Assembly: GCA_021770065.1 (NCBI GenBank)
Contig: JAETRR010000024.1
Span: 1 to 64,000 of the forward strand
Length of the DNA: 64,000 bases
Source: Lachnoclostridium sp.
GTDB lineage: Bacteria; Bacillota; Clostridia; Lachnospirales; Lachnospiraceae
Reading direction: 5' to 3'
The notes below the pieces were generated by a model, which did no database searches, was not told where the DNA came from, and was given only the letters and a program-made list of their open reading frames with translations. Every line of letters begins with the position of its first letter. Position 1 is the stretch's first letter. The translations under genes were made by a program, and so were the position numbers. This document shows, piece after piece, positions 16,156-25,305 of the stretch.

Positions 16156-16896
16156 TCAACTGCCTACACTGTCAAGAAGCCGCTGTTTCATATTTCTGGA
16201 AAAGGGACATCTCTCTCCGTTTTTTAAGATAACCTCCCTGGTTTTCAGATTCACCCGGTCAATCTCATCCCCCCGGACCAGGTAAGCTCTGTGAACCCGG
16301 ACAAATTTCGGTGCCAGCTTTTTCTCCAGTTCCTGGATACTCCCGATAAAATCCAGGCGCTCGCGCCTGGCGTGAAGCTCAATCCGGTGAGTGCGGCCGG
16401 CAGTGGCAAAATACAGGATTTCCTCAAGAGGAATATGCCGTACCACATCCAGAGTCCTGACGGTAAAATACTCCTGCTGCTCTCCCTGTTCCCGGCTCAC
16501 GCGCTCTGCTATCACCTTCAGGCAGTGAGAGAGCCCTGCGTACATTTTCTCCGGGTTTTTCTTACAGATATAATCCAGGGCCTCCAGGTGATAGCGGAAG
16601 GTCTCAAAGGCCAGATCCTGAAAAGCCGTAACATAGACGAGAAAACCTCTGGCATCTTTTTTCCGTATTTCCTGCCCCAGACGAAAACCGTCCATGGATG
16701 CCCCCTTAAGCTCCACATCCAGAAAATAAATCCCCTGTTTCTGCTGCCCGGACAGATACTCAAGAAGTTCCTCCGGGCTTCCGGTACACAAGGCTATTTC
16801 CATATCCAGCCCCTCTATGAGAATCTGCTTTTCCAGCCAGGCTCGTTCCGCATTCCTGATTTTTTCTTCGTCCTCACATATATAAACCGGCAGCAT
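16156..16896 (-). CDS. LytTR-family response regulator
   Basis: 246 residues. Residues 1-120 are a receiver domain: acidic CEDEEK near residue 5 and FLDVELKG with the probable phospho-Asp near 58. Residues 140-245 are a LytTR DNA-binding domain (EEILYFATAGRTHRIELHARRE; FVRVHRAYLVRGDEIDRV). Start placed at ATG 16896, ten bases after AGGAGG; the preceding TTG is less likely. Regulators of this type control peptide or quorum-sensing genes (AgrA, ComE). Follows the kinase stop by five bases. Confidence 0.92.
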   Translation of the reverse strand: MLPVYICEDEEKIRNAERAWLEKQILIEGLDMEIALCTGSPEELLEYLSGQQKQGIYFLDVELKGASMDGFRLGQEIRKKDARGFLVYVTAFQDLAFETFRYHLEALDYICKKNPEKMYAGLSHCLKVIAERVSREQGEQQEYFTVRTLDVVRHIPLEEILYFATAGRTHRIELHARRERLDFIGSIQELEKKLAPKFVRVHRAYLVRGDEIDRVNLKTREVILKNGERCPFSRNMKQRLLDSVGS

Positions 16897-16901
16897 ATGG
16901 C

Positions 16902-18070
16902 TCAAACCTCCTGAATCTTCAACTCCTGCACAAAATACCCGTCCTGTACGGCCGTGAAGGGAAATACAAAATCATATTTTTCCAACAGCTTCCGATAGCT
17001 TTCCAGCCCGATTCCGCGGCCTTCTCCCTTGGTAGTGTAACCGGCCGTTCCGATTTTCTGAAAGTCTGCCGTATTATACAGGGTATTTTTAATCCGGAAA
17101 GTGGTGCACCCGTCCTGGCTGCTGATCATCAGATGAATTTTTGCATTCTCTTTTCCCCGAACCTCATCCGCTGCATTGTCCATAAGAATGCCGAGGCACC
17201 GGCACAGATCCGTACTGCGCATCCGGGTTCCCTCAAAAGGCCGCAGCACCTCCAGTTCGCAGTATATGTCCTCCTTCTGCATCAGAGCCAGCTTTTCCAA
17301 AAGGAGCCCTTTGATCTCTGCCATATGTACATTGGCAAGCTGATTTAAAAGACGGATCTGATCGCCTGCCTGCCGGTCAAAGTCCTCTGTCATTTCACGG
17401 ATAAAGGATTGAACGGCTTTCATATCTCCCTCTGCCTGGATCTGCTCCATTTTTTCTATGTAAATGGTCTGCTGCCTTAAATTGGCCTCCTGGGCCAGGA
17501 TATACTGCTTCTGCTGGCAGTCCCGTCCCACATAGACAAAAATCATATGTATTACAAGGAGCAGAATGAGAGGAAGCAGCAGGTATGCCCGGTTTTTTCC
17601 CGGGTCTTTTACCACGTGATCTATAGCTTCGCAGTAAACGGGATAGAGTCCCAGAAGAACCAGAATCCCCCTGTGAATCTTCTCCTGTTCCAGCCACTGG
17701 CGGTAGATTTTCCCCATACCGGACTTTACAATCACCAGACCGCAGAGCAAAAGGCAGCCCGGCCTTATACCAAACATCCAGAACAGATATTGCCGAAGCT
17801 CTGAGGCAACCCTAAGATCAAAAATTCTCCCATACAGGTACAATTCCGAAAGCAGATCGCCATAGGAACCTAAAATCTCAATCATCATAACACTCAGGAA
17901 GCAGTCCCGAAAGGATACCCTGTATGCAAGATGCAGGAGCAGCGCCCAGCATGCAATAACAAAATACTGCCGGGAATCCGGCCAAGCAGAATGCCGGACA
18001 TCCAGAGGAGGAACAGCACAGTAATTGATATGCTCAAAACATTGGCAGTCACGATCTGCAGAAAGCTCAT
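16902..18070 (-). CDS. GHKL sensor histidine kinase, apparent N-terminal frameshift
   Basis: AgrC-like kinase: hydrophobic N-terminal half, a dimerisation region without a classical H box (about residues 200-280), and a C-terminal GHKL ATPase with LGILMDNAADEV (N box) and KGEGRGIGL (G box). A well-placed start with AAGGAG exists at ATG 18070 (MSFLQIVTANVL), but that frame leaves the kinase frame at about 17972-17974, where a run of three C (minus strand) would need a fourth to join GILLGRIP to QYFVIACWALLLH. So one base appears missing: a real mutation, a phase-variable tract, or a sequencing error. The frame without correction opens with non-hydrophobic sequence unlike any kinase. Confidence 0.8.
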
Positions 18071-18115
18071 AGCCGTCTCCTTTTACCACTTTTGTAAGTC
18101 AGGTTTTATCCTATG

Positions 18116-18155
18116 CAGACAGGCCGCAGAAGATATCTCCTGCGGCTGTTTATCA
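18116..18155. other. hairpin in the kinase leader
   Basis: GACAGGCCGCAG pairs with CTGCGG-CTGT around a ten-base loop. No strong U-run follows in either direction. Could be a weak terminator or a leader structure. Confidence 0.45.
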
Positions 18156-18179
18156 TACGTGCTTCGGATTCTGTTGTTT

Positions 18180-18208
18180 ATTATATCAAAAATGGATGCA
18201 GAAGTTAA
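18180..18208 (-). promoter_or_regulatory. promoter of the GHKL/LytTR system
   Basis: Minus-strand TTAACT (18203-18208), 17-base spacer, TATAAT (18180-18185), about 110 bases before the kinase start. Confidence 0.55.
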
Positions 18209-18247
18209 CTATCAATTTGCGGCAGCCTTTCTGTCTGAATTTATAAA

Positions 18248-19318
18248 TTATAACATATATCCGCGAATCTGTTTTACAAAATCTTCATACCCGGAGATAA
18301 AAGCCGACAATGTATCGACAGCGCCTCCATAAGACATAAATTCTTCGGGTGCCATACCGTCCTCATCAAAAGACCTGCGAAACTCGGGCAGAGTCATCAG
18401 CTGCTTCATCCACTTTTCGGGTACAGGATTGTCAATTCTGGAGACAACCTCCACATCGCACTTCTCAAGCCGCTTCTGCCAGTCATAATTGATCGTCTGG
18501 ACTAAGTCGCCTCCGATAAGCTCGGACCAGTGATAATGGTTCCGGTTGGCGGCAGACAGAACACGGGTGGTATATCCTCTCTCCTTGTAGATGCGGTAGG
18601 CTTCCTTGATAACGGCCACGCCGCCCCATTCCAGCGCCTCGGGATCCACTACCGTGCCGTCATTCTGCGCGGCCTTCTTAAGCCAGTCATCTGTACGTCC
18701 CAGCATGAGCGTGCACACCGGAGACATCTCGTCACAGGAGAGCCCCTCGCTGCGGCGGCGATTCAGGCCGCGCTCTACGGCTTCGGCAACGGCTGTCGCC
18801 TGGGCAACCGTAAAGGAAACGGTAGCATTGATGCTGACACCATTATAGGTTGCCTCTTCTATCGCTCTGATACCGGCGGCAGAGGCAGGAATCTTTACCT
18901 GCATATTGCGTCCCAGGGAATTCAGGTGCAGGGCCTGCTCCAGCATTTTCCCGGCATTTCTGTAAAACTTTGCGTTCGTCTGGATGGACAGGCGGCCTTT
19001 TTTCCCCTTGAACTTCTCGAATACGGGAAGAAGTTTCCGGGAACGCTCCCGTCCTACTTCATCAATGAGCGCCCAGGTAATTTCATCGTCAGAGTACGTC
19101 GGGTTGTCCTTAATCAGGCGCCTGATACAAGGTTCCCAGTAGGAGAGTTCGTTCCGTATAACGGCCGCTACGATAACAGGGTTGCTGGTTGCTCCGGTAA
19201 TCCCCCGTTCCAGGCCATAATTCAGCTCTTCCTCTCCGCATGAATCCATCCAGATATCTGTATCCGGATATTTTGTCACGGTCTCGTAAAGTTTTCCCTT
19301 GCGTTCAGTTTCTGTCAT
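18248..19318 (-). CDS. transaldolase family protein
   Basis: 356-residue class I aldolase-type barrel: GITGATSNPVIV near residue 39, LSIQTNAKFYRN near 112, VKIPAS near 143 with the Schiff-base lysine, and SINATVSFTVAQA near 160. Transaldolase moves a dihydroxyacetone unit between sugar phosphates. Last gene of the accessory carbohydrate operon, 42 bases after the isomerase gene. Its presence beside a split transketolase means both two- and three-carbon transfers are encoded in one unit. A sulfosugar-specific version (SftT-like) is possible but not shown by the sequence. Confidence 0.9.
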   Translation of the reverse strand: MTETERKGKLYETVTKYPDTDIWMDSCGEEELNYGLERGITGATSNPVIVAAVIRNELSYWEPCIRRLIKDNPTYSDDEITWALIDEVGRERSRKLLPVFEKFKGKKGRLSIQTNAKFYRNAGKMLEQALHLNSLGRNMQVKIPASAAGIRAIEEATYNGVSINATVSFTVAQATAVAEAVERGLNRRRSEGLSCDEMSPVCTLMLGRTDDWLKKAAQNDGTVVDPEALEWGGVAVIKEAYRIYKERGYTTRVLSAANRNHYHWSELIGGDLVQTINYDWQKRLEKCDVEVVSRIDNPVPEKWMKQLMTLPEFRRSFDEDGMAPEEFMSYGGAVDTLSAFISGYEDFVKQIRGYML

Positions 19319-19360
19319 TACAATATCCTCCTCGTTAATTATGTATTGCAGGAAATAATA

Positions 19361-19840
19361 CTATTCTCCGTAGATGCCGGTTTCGATATCGGCAACTTTA
19401 ATAATCGCATTTTTCAGGAACTCTTTGCGCCACTCCTCCAGGTTTTCCGTGAAGCTTGTGGTCAGAAACTTTTCTGCCATCTGACAGCCCATGTTCTCGG
19501 CCACAAGCCAGCCTCCCATAGTCATAACGTTGGCGTCGTTAATGGCGCGGGCCTTTTCCGCAGAGTACAGGCTCTCACAGGCTACGGCATACACGCCTTC
19601 ATACTTGTTGGCAACCACGGCCATACCGGCACCGGTGCCGCAGATGAGTATCGCCTTTGCAGCCTCTTTGGACTGTACTCTCTGTGCCGCACCGGAAGCA
19701 ACCTCATAGTAAGGGATACCGGCATCCATAGACTTTGTTCCACAGTCTTCTACTTCATAACCTTTTTCTGTCAGATAAGCTGCGACGGCTTCTTTAAGCG
19801 GAAATCCCGACTTATCTGAACCGATTAAAATTTTCTCCAT
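19361..19840 (-). CDS. RpiB/LacA/LacB-family sugar-phosphate isomerase
   Basis: 159 residues, the normal length. IGSDKSGFPLKEAV at the N-terminus, the CGTGAGMAVVANKYEGVYA catalytic loop near residue 68 (Cys base in CGTG) and NANVMTMGGW near 103. The family interconverts ribose/ribulose 5-phosphates, galactose/tagatose 6-phosphates, or 4-deoxy-4-sulfoerythrose in the sulfo-transketolase pathway; sequence alone does not decide. Translation uses the AGGAGG of the 38-bp repeat at 19847. Confidence 0.9.
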   Translation of the reverse strand: MEKILIGSDKSGFPLKEAVAAYLTEKGYEVEDCGTKSMDAGIPYYEVASGAAQRVQSKEAAKAILICGTGAGMAVVANKYEGVYAVACESLYSAEKARAINDANVMTMGGWLVAENMGCQMAEKFLTTSFTENLEEWRKEFLKNAIIKVADIETGIYGE

Positions 19841-19846
19841 GATGAT

Positions 19847-19884
19847 CCTCCTATTCTAAATCGCTGCGCGATGGCACTAAAGGG
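19847..19884 (-). repeat. 38-bp dispersed repeat with ribosome site (copy 2)
   Basis: One mismatch to 7677-7714. Next to it (19885-19985) a GTAAAGCCGC/GCGGCTTTAC inverted repeat flanks about 80 bases. The whole 285-base gap between rpiB and the transketolase gene is repeat sequence with no gene. Confidence 0.85.
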
Positions 19885-20026
19885 TAAAGCCGCTTCGACA
19901 CACCGGCAATGAGAGAAACTTTCATTCGAAAGGGCACTCATAAAAGTTCCTCTCGTGCGCCTTTGCGGCTTTACCGTCCAGCAAAAATATCTTTAGTAAA
20001 CACTTGACATTTCTTAGCTGGACTAT

Positions 20027-20130
20027 TCCAGTTCCGTAATATCCCTTCCAATACACCTTAGCCTAAATCAATTTCCAGCCGCGAAAAACTGCGTCTGTAA
20101 ATCGATTTGTGCATTGTAAGGGATATTACT
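20027..20130. repeat. long hairpin repeat, copy A
   Basis: Arms GTAATATCCCTTCCAATACAC (20036-20056) and its near complement at 20109-20129 (two mismatches), with inner AAATCAATTT/AAATCGATTT arms. The right arm overlaps the stop codon of the downstream-subunit transketolase gene. Copy B is at 23053-23137. Confidence 0.75.
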
Positions 20131-21070
20131 GTTTTGCAGCAATGGCGCTCCTGGCTGCTGCTGCGATATCTTTGGCCTTTAAGCCGTACTTTTCTTTCAG
20201 ATATTCCGTGCTTCCCACCTCGCCGAAATGATCGGCAACACCGACGCGGCGCAGGGGTGAGGGTAATTTTTCACTGAGGCACTCCGCCACGGCACTTCCC
20301 AGTCCATTGAGAATGGAATGGTTCTCTGCCGTCACGATACAGCCTGTTTTCGAAACGCTTTTTATAATTAATTCCTCATCCAGGGGCTTGATGGTGTGGA
20401 TGTTCAGAATCTCGGCAGAAATCCCTTCTTCTTCGAGCATCCGGGCCGCTTCCGCTGCCTCGGCAGTCATAATGCCGCTGGCCGCAATGGTTACGTCCCT
20501 GCCCTCTCTCATGCAGATCCCCTTCCCAAGAGTAAATTCACACCCGTCTTCAAAGAGTTTTACGGCCGCTCTTCTCAAAAGGCGGATGTATACCGGGCCG
20601 GGATGAGCCGTAATCTGCGGAAAAGCAGCACGGAGCTGGGCGCTGTCCGTGGGTTCAAAGATTGTCATGCCGGGAATGTTCCGCATAACAGCCACATCCT
20701 CCATGCTCATATGGGTACCGCCGTTCAGTTCCGCAGTGACACCCGGATCACTTCCCATGATCTTCACATTGAGGCCCGCATAGGCGACAGACAGCGTTAC
20801 CTGATCGCAGACTCTCCGTGTAGAAAACGGGGTAAACGTATGGGTAAAGGGAATCTTTCCCATGGCAGACATGCCGGCCGCACAGCCGATCATATTAGCC
20901 TCCGCAATCCCTACATTAAATGTCCTCTCCGGAAATTGTTCCCTAAACCTCCCGGTACCGGCCGCCTTCATCAGATCCGCCTCCAGAATCACAATCCGCT
21001 CGTCTTTTTGGGCTGCCCGGATGAGTTCATCCACATAAGTTTCCCGCAGCCATCTATTTTCCAGTTCCAC
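20126..21070 (-). CDS. transketolase, C-terminal subunit
   Basis: 314 residues covering the pyrimidine-binding and C-terminal domains: LEADLMKAAGT, NVGIAEANMIGCAAGMSAMG (Glu that activates TPP) near residue 70, FSTRRVCDQV, and EVGSTEYLKEKYGL at the end. Start taken as GTG 21070, overlapping the partner's stop (TAGTG) and eight bases after AGGAGG. With the N-terminal subunit it forms a two-gene transketolase moving two-carbon ketol units. SqwGH of the sulfo-transketolase pathway has this two-gene form. Confidence 0.93.
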   Translation of the reverse strand: MELENRWLRETYVDELIRAAQKDERIVILEADLMKAAGTGRFREQFPERTFNVGIAEANMIGCAAGMSAMGKIPFTHTFTPFSTRRVCDQVTLSVAYAGLNVKIMGSDPGVTAELNGGTHMSMEDVAVMRNIPGMTIFEPTDSAQLRAAFPQITAHPGPVYIRLLRRAAVKLFEDGCEFTLGKGICMREGRDVTIAASGIMTAEAAEAARMLEEEGISAEILNIHTIKPLDEELIIKSVSKTGCIVTAENHSILNGLGSAVAECLSEKLPSPLRRVGVADHFGEVGSTEYLKEKYGLKAKDIAAAARSAIAAKQ

Positions 21071-21897
21071 TACACAACCTCCTCTTCCAGCAGGGCTACA
21101 GCCTTTTTCCATGTCTCTTCATCGACGGCCATGTTGTGGGATTCCAGCAGGCCCTCGCAGAAACAGCCTCCTTTGCCTTTGATGGTATCCAGAATGATCA
21201 TGGAGGGACGCCCCTTGATCTTCTGGCTGTTATCAATCGCATGGGAGACAGCGTCTACATCGTGGCCGTCCACCGTCTGGACATGCCAGCCGAAAGAGCG
21301 CCACTTATCCTCCAGCGGATACAGGCCGTTTTCATTCTCAATGTAATCATCCAGCTGCATCTTGTTGTAATCAGTAAAGGCAATCAGATTGTCCAGACGG
21401 CGGTTCCCCGCAAGCAGGGCGCCCTCCCAGATCTGACCCTCCTGGGTCTCGCCGTCTCCGATGACAGTATATATATACAGATCTTTTTTATCCAGCCTGG
21501 CAGCCAGAGCCATCCCCACAGCGGCAGAGAACCCCTGACCCAGAGAACCTGTGGTCATATCAACTCCCGGAGTGCGCTTCCTGTCACAGTGGCTGGGCAG
21601 ATTGGTATCCGGCCTGTTCAGGGTCTCCAGCCATTCCAGGCCAAAGAAGCCGCGCAGGGCCAGAGCCGAATACAGCGCGGGACCTCCGTGTCCCTTGGAC
21701 AGGACAAACCGATCTCTGTCTTCCATCCCGGGATTTTGGGGATCAATTTTCATCTTATCAAAGTACAGAACAGCCAGGACCTCCGCCAGAGACAGGCAGC
21801 CTCCTATGTGGCCCACACCAAGAGAACCGATTGCACGAATCGTCTGTTTCCGGATCTCATTGGCCTGTTGCCTTAGATACTTACTTTTGTCTTTCAC
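21070..21897 (-). CDS. transketolase, N-terminal subunit
   Basis: 275 residues. TPP-binding parts are clear: GHIGGCLSLAEVLAVLYF, DRFVLSKGHGGPALYSAL, GSLGQGFSAAVGMALAA near residue 117 and the GDGETQEGQIWEGA magnesium motif near 147. Partner of the C-terminal subunit immediately downstream. The gene before it (iron alcohol dehydrogenase) ends 14 bases away. Confidence 0.95.
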   Translation of the reverse strand: MKDKSKYLRQQANEIRKQTIRAIGSLGVGHIGGCLSLAEVLAVLYFDKMKIDPQNPGMEDRDRFVLSKGHGGPALYSALALRGFFGLEWLETLNRPDTNLPSHCDRKRTPGVDMTTGSLGQGFSAAVGMALAARLDKKDLYIYTVIGDGETQEGQIWEGALLAGNRRLDNLIAFTDYNKMQLDDYIENENGLYPLEDKWRSFGWHVQTVDGHDVDAVSHAIDNSQKIKGRPSMIILDTIKGKGGCFCEGLLESHNMAVDEETWKKAVALLEEEVV

Positions 21898-21910
21898 AGC
21901 AGATTCCCCC

Positions 21911-23032
21911 TTACAGAATTGACCGGAGCAGTTCGCTTACCGTATCAAAGTTCATGGAAGCAGGGGTCAGCTGAATGATTGCAGCCGACAGCGCAGTCTC
22001 TGTGATGTGGTCTATATCAGATTCCCGGACTCCCAGCTCGTGAAGCCGCAGGGGCATCTTCATGTCGGCCATAAGAGCCTCCACCGCGTCCGCAAATGCT
22101 TCCACTGTCTCGTATCCGAGATAACCGGCCAGTGTCTGCATCTTCTCCCCGGCCTGTTCGGAACTGATGCGTATAAATGCCGGCAGAGTAATCGAACAGG
22201 CAGTGCCGTGGCTGGCTCCGAACTCTGCTGTCAGCGGAAAGCTGGCCGCATGGATTCCGGTGGTTCTTGTCTGGCTGAAAGCGATGCCTGCAATCAGGCT
22301 GGCAGCACTCATTGCTCCCCGTGCTTCCATGTTCTGAGGCTCATCATAAGCAGTCTTAATATTTTTAAGAATCATTTTCATGGCGCCCATAGCCAGCATA
22401 TCGCAAATGGGCAGAGACTCCTTATTCCAATAGGCTTCAATAGCATGGCAGAAAGCATCCATACCGGTGGATGCGGTGATCGGTGCAGGCAGAGTTACCG
22501 TAAGCTCCGGATCAATCGCCGCAATGTCGGCCCAGAACTCATTATTTACCATAGGCATCTTTACATGGGTCTTCCTGTTTGTAAATACGCCCACATTGGT
22601 AACTTCACTGCCGGTTCCCGCCGTCGTCGGGATGCAGATGAGAGATACCGTGCGCGGGCTCAGTTTTTTATTTCCTGCCGAATAGTAGTCATAAATACTT
22701 CCCTCATTGGTTACAAGGCAGGATACAATCTTGGATACATCCATAGAGCTTCCGCCTCCGATACCGACTACACAGTCAGCCTTATGTGCGCGGGCCGCAG
22801 CAGCGGCTGCATCTACGCTCTCACAAGAAGGATTGGGCTCAATGTCGCTGTAGTAAGCAACTTCTTTGTCCTTCATGGCTCCGCCCACAGCCTGCGCCGT
22901 ACCGTTCTTAAAAAGGAACGGATCGGAAATGATAAAGACTCGCCTGCCGGGAATGTAGTCGGCCAGATGCTTTGACAGTCCTTTTTCATAAAGAATCCGC
23001 GTAGGCATATAAAACTTAAATTTTTCCTGCAT
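21911..23032 (-). CDS. iron-containing alcohol dehydrogenase
   Basis: 373-residue group III dehydrogenase. NAD-binding [12 protein letters not shown] near residue 90, [10 protein letters not shown] near 135 and the metal-binding [12 protein letters not shown] near 190 with further His in [10 protein letters not shown]. Start at ATG 23032 after AGGAGG. It would interconvert an aldehyde and an alcohol; related enzymes reduce sulfoacetaldehyde to isethionate, glycolaldehyde, lactaldehyde or 1,3-propanediol precursors. Within this operon it is a candidate for disposing of the short aldehyde released by transketolase. Confidence 0.92.
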   Translation of the reverse strand: MQEKFKFYMPTRILYEKGLSKHLADYIPGRRVFIISDPFLFKNGTAQAVGGAMKDKEVAYYSDIEPNPSCESVDAAAAAARAHKADCVVGIGGGSSMDVSKIVSCLVTNEGSIYDYYSAGNKKLSPRTVSLICIPTTAGTGSEVTNVGVFTNRKTHVKMPMVNNEFWADIAAIDPELTVTLPAPITASTGMDAFCHAIEAYWNKESLPICDMLAMGAMKMILKNIKTAYDEPQNMEARGAMSAASLIAGIAFSQTRTTGIHAASFPLTAEFGASHGTACSITLPAFIRISSEQAGEKMQTLAGYLGYETVEAFADAVEALMADMKMPLRLHELGVRESDIDHITETALSAAIIQLTPASMNFDTVSELLRSIL

Positions 23033-23052
23033 TTTTATTCCTCCTGATTTAA

Positions 23053-23169
23053 AGTTCCGTAATATCGAATCAATTTCCGGCCGCAGGAAGCTGCGTCCGT
23101 AAATTGATTTGTGCATTGTAAGAAATATTACTGTTTATAGTCGCTGCGCAGCAGCACAAAAGGGTAAAG
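23053..23169. repeat. long hairpin repeat, copy B, plus partial RBS repeat
   Basis: Shares TTCCGTAATATC, AATCAATTTCC, CTGCGTC, TAAATNGATTTGTGCATTGTAAG and ATATTACTGTTT with 20027-20130 but lacks ~22 bases of the left arm. Followed by CGCTGCGCAGC...AAAAGGGTAAAG, a partial copy of the 38-bp repeat. Fills the gap between the EamA and iron dehydrogenase genes. Confidence 0.75.
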
Positions 23170-24090
23170 TCACTCCGGGGACTTTTCTTCCCCGGAAGAA
23201 ATACAGCGCTGGCCTGCCACAATGCCTCCAGCACAGCCCAGGACAACCGCCATGCCTGAAATCTGAACAAACGACAGGGAATCACCGAACAGAGCCCAGG
23301 AGATGACTGCCGACACAATGGGAACCAGCAGCAGAAATACCTTGACAATCCACACCGGAAACCGGCGGAGATTATAATAATAAAATATGTAAATAAAAGT
23401 CTGTCCCACAGATGCTGCCAGAAGAGCTGCCGTAATACCCGGTTCCCGTCCGAACTTCAAAAGCTGATCCATCTGCCCCGTCACGGCTGCCGCAGCAGTG
23501 AACAGTATCAGTGTCACAAAATTGTTGTAATAAGCAACCACGTTATCGCTGACAGGATTGTATCTGTCATGCTGGGCGCTCTTGATGATAAATGCATTGA
23601 CGGAGACAAAGAGCGCGCTTAAGATAAAGAAGATGTTTCCGGCTCCTCCAATCTCTGCATTTGCAATATCAGGATCAAGAACGAGAACAATCCCAAAAAG
23701 CATCGCAAGAGTCAGAACCCAGTCACGTACTTGAAACTTCTGTTTATAGATAAACATCGAGATGAGATTGACAAAAATCACATCCGTCTTTAAGAGCACT
23801 GTACCAATCCCCGCCGGGCACATAGTCAGTCCCAGAAAGGCGGAGGCATCCAGAAGGAATCCAAATACCCCCACCAGAATCAGCTTTTTCCACACCTTTC
23901 TGATATGGAACAGCTCGTGAAACCGGCGGCTGCCTAACATAATTGCGGTAAGCAGGATCATAGTCACAAACCGTATAACGATGCCGGTAGTAAAAACTGA
24001 CATCTCTGCCACAGCTATGTTTGATGCCACATAATAGCTGCCCCAGATTACAGGAAGAATCAGCAGGGATGCCAGTGATTTTTTCTGCAT
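23170..24090 (-). CDS. EamA/DMT-family transporter
   Basis: 306 residues with ten predicted membrane segments in two related halves, as in the drug/metabolite transporter superfamily (GSYYVASNIAVAEM near residue 17; SVGQTFIYIFYYYNLRRFP in the second half). Members usually export small metabolites. Lying in the middle of a catabolic operon, it may expel an end product. Start ATG 24090 follows GAGGGAAC. Confidence 0.85.
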   Translation of the reverse strand: MQKKSLASLLILPVIWGSYYVASNIAVAEMSVFTTGIVIRFVTMILLTAIMLGSRRFHELFHIRKVWKKLILVGVFGFLLDASAFLGLTMCPAGIGTVLLKTDVIFVNLISMFIYKQKFQVRDWVLTLAMLFGIVLVLDPDIANAEIGGAGNIFFILSALFVSVNAFIIKSAQHDRYNPVSDNVVAYYNNFVTLILFTAAAAVTGQMDQLLKFGREPGITAALLAASVGQTFIYIFYYYNLRRFPVWIVKVFLLLVPIVSAVISWALFGDSLSFVQISGMAVVLGCAGGIVAGQRCISSGEEKSPE

Positions 24091-24117
24091 AAGTGTTCCC
24101 TCTTTCAGTCTTTATGG

Positions 24118-24291
24118 GGCTGTCGCAATAAGACAGCAGACTTTTCCGATATCCAGTGTCCGGCTGTTTGTGAACAGGCTGTCTGATATGGGCGGATATT
24201 GCTTTAGCAATGTCCGCACAGAGCAGACAGAATGTACACAAACCGTCCGAACACAGGATATGGAAATGGCTGTTGTCTTATTGCGACAGCC
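24118..24291. repeat. 174-bp inverted-repeat element, copy 1
   Basis: Terminal arms of 22 bases (24118-24139 and 24270-24291) match with one mismatch, ending GGCTGTCGCAATAAGACAGC. Internal GCGGATATTGC/GCAATGTCCGC arms add a second hairpin. A clearly related copy is at 46260-46441. No coding sequence inside; it resembles a MITE or a large structured intergenic repeat. Confidence 0.85.
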
Positions 24292-24304
24292 TCGTCTTTA
24301 TCTC

Positions 24305-25267
24305 TTATTTTTCGTAAAATGCCTTCATCTCGTCCGTAATCTGCTCCCATGAAGGAATCCCGGCTGTAGCTCCCAGTTTCCTGCAGTTCAGACCGGCCAC
24401 TGTATTGGCAAGCCTCGCGGCGTGTTCAAAATCCCAGCCTTTTCTAAGGCCCGTGATAAAGGCCGCGTCAAAGCTGTCCCCCGCGCCAGTGGTATCTACC
24501 GCTTTTACCTTAAGAGCGGGGACGCAGACCGGAACTTTCTTTTCCTGATAAATCTGACAGCCGTCAATTCCCAGCTTTGCAATCACTGTCTTTACTCCCC
24601 TGGAAAGCATCTTTTCCGCACTTTTTTCTACGGTATCCTCTCCTGCCATCTCCATGAGCTGGGTACTGTTCAGGAAAAGGTAGTCAATACAGTCCACAAA
24701 GGGTTCTACCGCCTTATACCATCTGCCAAAGGGATCGGCAGACGCCGTGTCCAGAGAGACCTTTCCTCCCTTTGAACGGAATTCCTCCAGAACAGCCCTC
24801 AGATCGGGCTCAATCTTAGGAAACTGAAAGTATCCGTTGATATGAAGGAAATCATAGTCTCCCATATTCACCCGTTCAAAATCTGTTTTGTCAATATTGC
24901 GGTTAGCGCCCTGAGCCGTAACAAAGCACCGCTGTCCGTCCTTATGTACCAGTCCTACGGCAACCCCTGTAGTGGAAGTTTTGTCTGTATATAAGGCTGC
25001 GCAGTTTACCCCGTCGGCTTTTATATCCCGGCGCACGAACTCGCCGAAATAGTCTCCGCCTACACGTCCCAGAAGATCCACGGGCTCTCCCAGACGTCCA
25101 AACGTCCGCGCACTGTTGGCGGCTCCGCCTCCGACAGCGATCGCGGATCGCTCTCCGCCAACCGCCTCTTCCCAGTTTTCCGGAAGCCTCAAAAGACCGC
25201 TGACCAGAACGTCTGCCATAACCAGTCCAAAGCAGAGCACTTTCTTATCTGATGTTTTCTGCATCAT
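24305..25267 (-). CDS. PfkB-family carbohydrate kinase
   Basis: 320 residues. N-terminal GGGAANSARTFGRLG binds the sugar, and the C-terminal DTTGAGDSFDAAF near residue 245 holds the anion hole and catalytic Asp. The family includes fructo-, tagatose-6-P, ribo- and 2-keto-3-deoxygluconate kinases. Next to a class II aldolase it could supply a ketose bisphosphate for cleavage. The ATG start is doubled (MMQKTSD); the second Met is equally possible. Confidence 0.92.
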   Translation of the reverse strand: MMQKTSDKKVLCFGLVMADVLVSGLLRLPENWEEAVGGERSAIAVGGGAANSARTFGRLGEPVDLLGRVGGDYFGEFVRRDIKADGVNCAALYTDKTSTTGVAVGLVHKDGQRCFVTAQGANRNIDKTDFERVNMGDYDFLHINGYFQFPKIEPDLRAVLEEFRSKGGKVSLDTASADPFGRWYKAVEPFVDCIDYLFLNSTQLMEMAGEDTVEKSAEKMLSRGVKTVIAKLGIDGCQIYQEKKVPVCVPALKVKAVDTTGAGDSFDAAFITGLRKGWDFEHAARLANTVAGLNCRKLGATAGIPSWEQITDEMKAFYEK

Positions 25268-25305
25268 AATTCTCCTTTTGGCTATTCTGCCGCCGTTATT
25301 TCATT

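Noticed and set aside
24118..24291. Insertion sequence
   Set aside because: Terminal inverted repeats exist but there is no transposase reading frame; described as a MITE-like repeat instead.
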